Shown here: positions 47,550 through 49,478 of the stretch, in pieces
Numbering within the stretch: position 1 is the first letter of the stretch
Layout of the letters: each line of letters opens with the position of its first letter
From: Streptomyces triticisoli
GTDB taxonomy: Bacteria; Actinomycetota; Actinomycetes; Streptomycetales; Streptomycetaceae
Length of the DNA stretch: 49,478 nucleotides
Assembly (NCBI RefSeq): GCF_003270085.1
Contig: NZ_QFDQ01000050.1
Coordinates: 1 to 49,478 of the forward strand
Direction: 5' to 3'
Notes under the pieces: generated by a model
What the model saw: the letters and a program-made list of their open reading frames with translations, nothing else
Databases searched by the model: none
Told to the model about the DNA's origin: nothing
Program-made: the position numbers and the translations under genes

Positions 47550-48845
47550 TCACTCGGCGGGGGTCGTCTCCTCGCGGATGACCTGCTGGGCGATCCGGAA
47601 GGCGTTGCCCGCCGCGGGGATTCCGCAGTAGACGGCCGTCTGCAGCAGCACCTCCTTGATCTCGTCCGGGGTGAGGCCGCCCCGCAGGGCGGCCCGGGTG
47701 TGGGCGGCGAGGTGCTGCAGGTGGCCGCCCGCGACCAGGGCGGTGAGGGTGACACAGCTGCGGGTGCGCCGGTCCAGGCCGGGCCGGTCCCAGATCTCGC
47801 CCCAGGCGTACCGGGTCAGGAACTCCTGGAAGTCGCCGGAGAAGTCGTCGGCCTCGGCGAGCGCGCCGTCGACGTGCGCGTCGCCGAGCACCTCGCGGCG
47901 GATCTTCAGACCGATGTCGTACGGGTCCGGGCGGCCCGCGGGCCGGTCCGGTACGGCCGCCGGGGCGATCTCGGCGATGGGCGCGGCCTGCGGGGGCGCG
48001 GCCAGGACCGGCCTGGCCGGGGGCGGGACGACCGCCAGCCGGCCGGTGGTCGACTCGAAGGGCAGCTGCCAGGCGGTGGAGAAGTGCCGGACCAGCAGGT
48101 CGGTGACGGCGGCGGGCTGCTCCACCGGCACCAGGTGGGAGGCTCCGGGCACGACGGCCAGGCGGGCGTCGCGGATGCCGGCGACCAGGGTGCGGGCCTC
48201 GGCGGGGCCGGTGACCTGGTCCTCGGAGCCGACCAGGACCAGCGTGGGCACGCCGACGCGGCCGAGTTCGGACCGGACGTCGAAGGTGGCCAGGGCCTCG
48301 CAGGCGGCGATGTAGCAGCCGGGGTCGGTGGTGCGCACCATCTGCACGGCCCATTCGGTGATCGCGGGCTGCGCGGCGGCGTAACCGCCGGTGAACCAGC
48401 GGTCCGGGGAGGTACGGGCGATCGGGTCGAGCCCGTTGGTACGGACGACCACCCCGCGCTGGCGGAACTCGTCGGAGGTGCCGAAGCGGGGCGAGGCGGC
48501 GATCAGCGCGAGGGAGGCGAGGCGCTCGGGGTTGCGCAGGGCCAGTTCGAGGCCGATGGCGCCGCCGAGTGCGCAGCCGGCGTAGCCGAAGCGCTGCACG
48601 CCGAGTCCGTCCAGGGTGACCAGCAGACGGTCGGTCAGGTCGGAGACCGCACCGGCGGGGTGCGCGGGCGCGCCGCCGTGTCCGGGCAGGTCGAACCGGA
48701 AGACACGCCACTGCTTCGTCAGCTCGGGGACCTGGCGGTCCCACATGTGCCAGGTCGTACCCAGTGAGGGAGCCAGGATCAGGACAGGGGCTTCTTCCGG
48801 CCCGTCAAAGCGGTATTGCAGGGTGTTCGTTGGTGTCTCGCTCAC
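47550..48845 (-). CDS. Fused 3-oxoadipate enol-lactonase / 4-carboxymuconolactone decarboxylase
   Basis: A 431-residue fusion of two beta-ketoadipate pathway enzymes. Residues about 1-265 are an alpha/beta hydrolase of the enol-lactonase type (VLILAPSLGTTWHMWDRQVP, VFRFDLPGHGGAP, the elbow FGYAGCALGGAIGLELALRN with Cys in place of the usual Ser, and ASHLVPVEQP with the His). After a Pro/Ala-rich linker (about 275-310), the C-terminal ~120 residues match carboxymuconolactone decarboxylase: VDGALAEADDFSGDFQEFLTRYAWGEIWDRPGLDRRTRS, HTRAALRGGLTPDEIKEVLL and AAGNAFRIAQQV. It is known as PcaL/PcaCD when in a pca operon, but no other pca gene is here. GTG 48845 is preferred as start. Confidence 0.85.
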   Translation of the reverse strand: MSETPTNTLQYRFDGPEEAPVLILAPSLGTTWHMWDRQVPELTKQWRVFRFDLPGHGGAPAHPAGAVSDLTDRLLVTLDGLGVQRFGYAGCALGGAIGLELALRNPERLASLALIAASPRFGTSDEFRQRGVVVRTNGLDPIARTSPDRWFTGGYAAAQPAITEWAVQMVRTTDPGCYIAACEALATFDVRSELGRVGVPTLVLVGSEDQVTGPAEARTLVAGIRDARLAVVPGASHLVPVEQPAAVTDLLVRHFSTAWQLPFESTTGRLAVVPPPARPVLAAPPQAAPIAEIAPAAVPDRPAGRPDPYDIGLKIRREVLGDAHVDGALAEADDFSGDFQEFLTRYAWGEIWDRPGLDRRTRSCVTLTALVAGGHLQHLAAHTRAALRGGLTPDEIKEVLLQTAVYCGIPAAGNAFRIAQQVIREETTPAE

Positions 48846-48889
48846 CCGTCCGACCCTCTCATGTATCACGACTGCCCCTCTGACGGGGG

Positions 48890-49478
48890 TTATGGCTGTG
48901 TGGGCCTGACCAGGTGGAAGGCCTCCCGGGCAGCGTAGCGTTTGAGGCATCGGACGATGTCGCGTCGGGTCTTGCCCTCCTTGCTGCGGCGTTCGTAGTA
49001 GTCCTGGGTGCGCGGGTCGCAGCGCAGCCGGGTGAACACGATGCGGTGCAGGGCGGCGTTGGCCTGCCGGTCGCCGTCACGGTTGAGGCGACGGTACTGC
49101 CGGCTGCCCGAGGAACGCTCGATGGGGCTGACCCCGCACAGCGCGGCGAAGGACGCCTCACCGCGCAGGCGTTCCGGGTTGTCCCGATCGTGATCAGCAA
49201 AGTGACGGCCGTGTCCGGACCGATGCCCACCACGGTGAGCAGCCGCGGCGCGTGGCGTTCCACGAGCCGGGCCAGGCGGCCTTCCAGGTCGTGGATCTGC
49301 TCGGTGAGCTGCCCGATTCGCTGGGCCGGCAGGCACAGGGTGATGCGGGTGGCCTGCAGCACCGCCTCCTCACCGTCCTCGTCGTTCTTGCTGTTCTCGG
49401 CGAGCCGTGCGCAGGTACGGAGAAGTTCTGCATTGCTCAGCCCGGCCAGTTCTTCCCGCAGGTTCGGGTCGGCACTGC
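48890..49478 (-). mobile_element. IS110-type transposase, frameshifted and cut by the window end
   Basis: Minus-strand frames together give the C-terminal half of an IS110-family (Transposase_20) protein: NLREELAGLSNAELLRTCAR at the window edge, a coiled IHDLEGRLARLVERHAPRL, then LLTVVGIGPDTAVTLLITIG, and in another frame GEASFAALCGVSPIERSSG, LNRDGDRQANAALHRIVFTR and REAFHLVRPTQP to a stop at 48890. The two frames meet at CCC 49183-49185 (GGG on the coding strand): restoring one G would join ...LLITIG to DNPERLRGEA. So the gene is inactivated or the base call is wrong. The N-terminal DEDD catalytic domain lies beyond the window. Confidence 0.85.

Overview
The window looks like chromosomal DNA of a Streptomyces or a very close actinomycete. 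Base composition is very GC-rich throughout, third codon positions are almost all G or C, GTG starts are common, and many genes overlap by the ATGA or GTGA type. Typical Streptomyces families are present: a DUF397/XRE pair with an HATPase neighbour, an F420-type luciferase-like oxidoreductase, PucR, MarR and AcoR-like regulators, and IS110 and IS5 transposase remnants. No tRNA, rRNA or CRISPR array was seen. All similarity statements come from reading motifs by eye; no database search was run.

Layout. (1) 0.1-8 kb: glycerate kinase, then ADP-ribosylglycohydrolase and NUDIX, a lone VapB-like antitoxin, a sirtuin, a selenium-binding-protein/methanethiol-oxidase homologue apparently placed beside a broken second sirtuin tail, and an alkylation-repair operon (Ada-AlkA fusion plus Ogt). 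(2) 8.4-18.6 kb: the most striking region. It holds a GAF-LytTR regulator, catalase-peroxidase KatG, a small cupredoxin-like protein, a PQQ-dependent alcohol dehydrogenase, and a complete pqqA-B-C-D-E set, followed by a convergent MntP-family exporter. The dehydrogenase carries the Asp-x-Asp signature of lanthanide-dependent quinoproteins and has no visible signal peptide. (3) 18.9-24.3 kb: macrodomain protein, phytoene-desaturase-like FAD enzyme, inositol-phosphatase-like enzyme, and a leaderless gamma-glutamyltransferase homologue preceded by a 92-nt element closed by a perfect 9-bp stem, a candidate riboswitch or other structured RNA. (4) 24.6-28.7 kb: tandem MarR-type genes with a palindromic operator, a degraded IS5-type transposase, the HATPase/XRE/DUF397 group (XRE gene frameshifted) and a DUF3558-like exported protein.

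(5) 28.7-37.6 kb: a hydantoin/dihydropyrimidine catabolic block on the minus strand: NCS1 permease, F420-type oxidoreductase, hydantoinase, two paralogous beta-ureidopropionase-like amidohydrolases, class III aminotransferase and PucR regulator. Together these would import a hydantoin or pyrimidine derivative, open the ring, remove the carbamoyl group and transaminate the beta-amino acid. (6) 37.7-45.2 kb: methionine aminopeptidase fragment and a dispersed palindromic repeat, a ClpC-type AAA+ unfoldase behind a HAIR-like (HspR) inverted repeat, a secreted gamma-glutamyltransferase, a membrane-anchored protein of unknown function and a secreted CocE/NonD-type hydrolase. (7) 45.4-49.5 kb: small conserved protein, exonuclease III, metallo-beta-lactamase-fold hydrolase with a 15-bp minisatellite in front, a fused PcaD-PcaC protein, and an IS110-type transposase cut by the window end and frameshifted.

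The best candidate for an under-described system is region 2: a compact, apparently cytoplasmic, probably rare-earth-dependent alcohol-oxidation module with its own cofactor synthesis, hydrogen-peroxide defence and dedicated regulator.
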